Below are positions 5,349 to 5,354 of a DNA stretch of 5,354 bases, piece after piece (position 1 is the first letter of the stretch; each line of letters opens with the position of its first letter). The notes beneath the pieces were generated by a model that was not told where the DNA came from, did no database searches, and saw nothing but the letters and a program-made list of their open reading frames with translations. The DNA comes from Planctomycetales bacterium (lineage in GTDB: Bacteria > Planctomycetota > Planctomycetia > Pirellulales > Thermoguttaceae): positions 1 through 5,354 of the forward strand of contig SKJM01000756.1 in NCBI GenBank assembly GCA_007122045.1, in the 5' to 3' direction. Both the position numbers and the translations under genes were made by a program.

Positions 5349-5354
5349 ATGACC
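5349..5354 (+). CDS. Start of a further gene (two codons only)
   Basis: ATG ACC follows an AGGAG ribosome site with 5-nt spacing, after a spacer that ends the previous gene. Only Met-Thr is visible. In planctomycetes a DUF1559 prepilin-like gene is often adjacent to a lipoprotein like the one at 4639, but nothing in these six bases can identify the product. Confidence 0.45.

Noticed and set aside
1..5354. CRISPR array, tRNA, rRNA, insertion sequence ends or integrase genes
   Set aside because: No regularly spaced direct repeats, no tRNA-like cloverleaf and no transposase or integrase motifs were seen on either strand.

Overview
The window most likely comes from a planctomycete (Pirellulales-like), inferred from the high GC content, a short Cys-lipoprotein with a carboxypeptidase-regulatory-like fold next to the start of another gene, a caspase-like protein with a DxNxDGxIxxxE loop, and GC-rich palindromes between genes. 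This is inference from gene style; no marker gene is present.

Left part, minus strand: a two-gene unit read right to left, hdrC (406..975) then hdrB (409..1, running off the edge, GTG start overlapping the hdrC stop by 4 nt). These are the paired iron-sulfur subunits of a heterodisulfide-reductase-like electron transfer complex. The HdrA-type flavin subunit, if present, lies outside the window. About 340 nt without a gene separate hdrC from the next minus-strand gene.

Middle part, minus strand (about 1315..3640): what looks like a damaged gene cluster. Read in transcription order: a short remnant of a membrane-anchored protein (3528..3640) interrupted by an in-frame TGA; a caspase-like gene with one transmembrane helix, a proline linker, four tandem beta-type repeats and a caspase-like domain (1986..about 3500); and a helical C-terminal region (1315..1989) in another frame. 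The caspase-like reading frame shifts near 2740 and again near 2250, where the catalytic centre of the caspase fold appears to be missing. It then stops at a C7 run (1992..1998), just where a one-base shift would join it to the helical region. Either the locus is decaying or the assembly has several errors. The repeated breaks are the most notable feature of the window.

Right part, plus strand: a complete gene of the L-2-amino-thiazoline-4-carboxylate hydrolase family (4027..4509) with a strong Shine-Dalgarno; a short non-coding stretch; a lipoprotein with a carboxypeptidase-regulatory-like domain (4639..5172); a GC-rich spacer with a perfect hairpin; and the first two codons of another gene (5349 onward) with its own Shine-Dalgarno.
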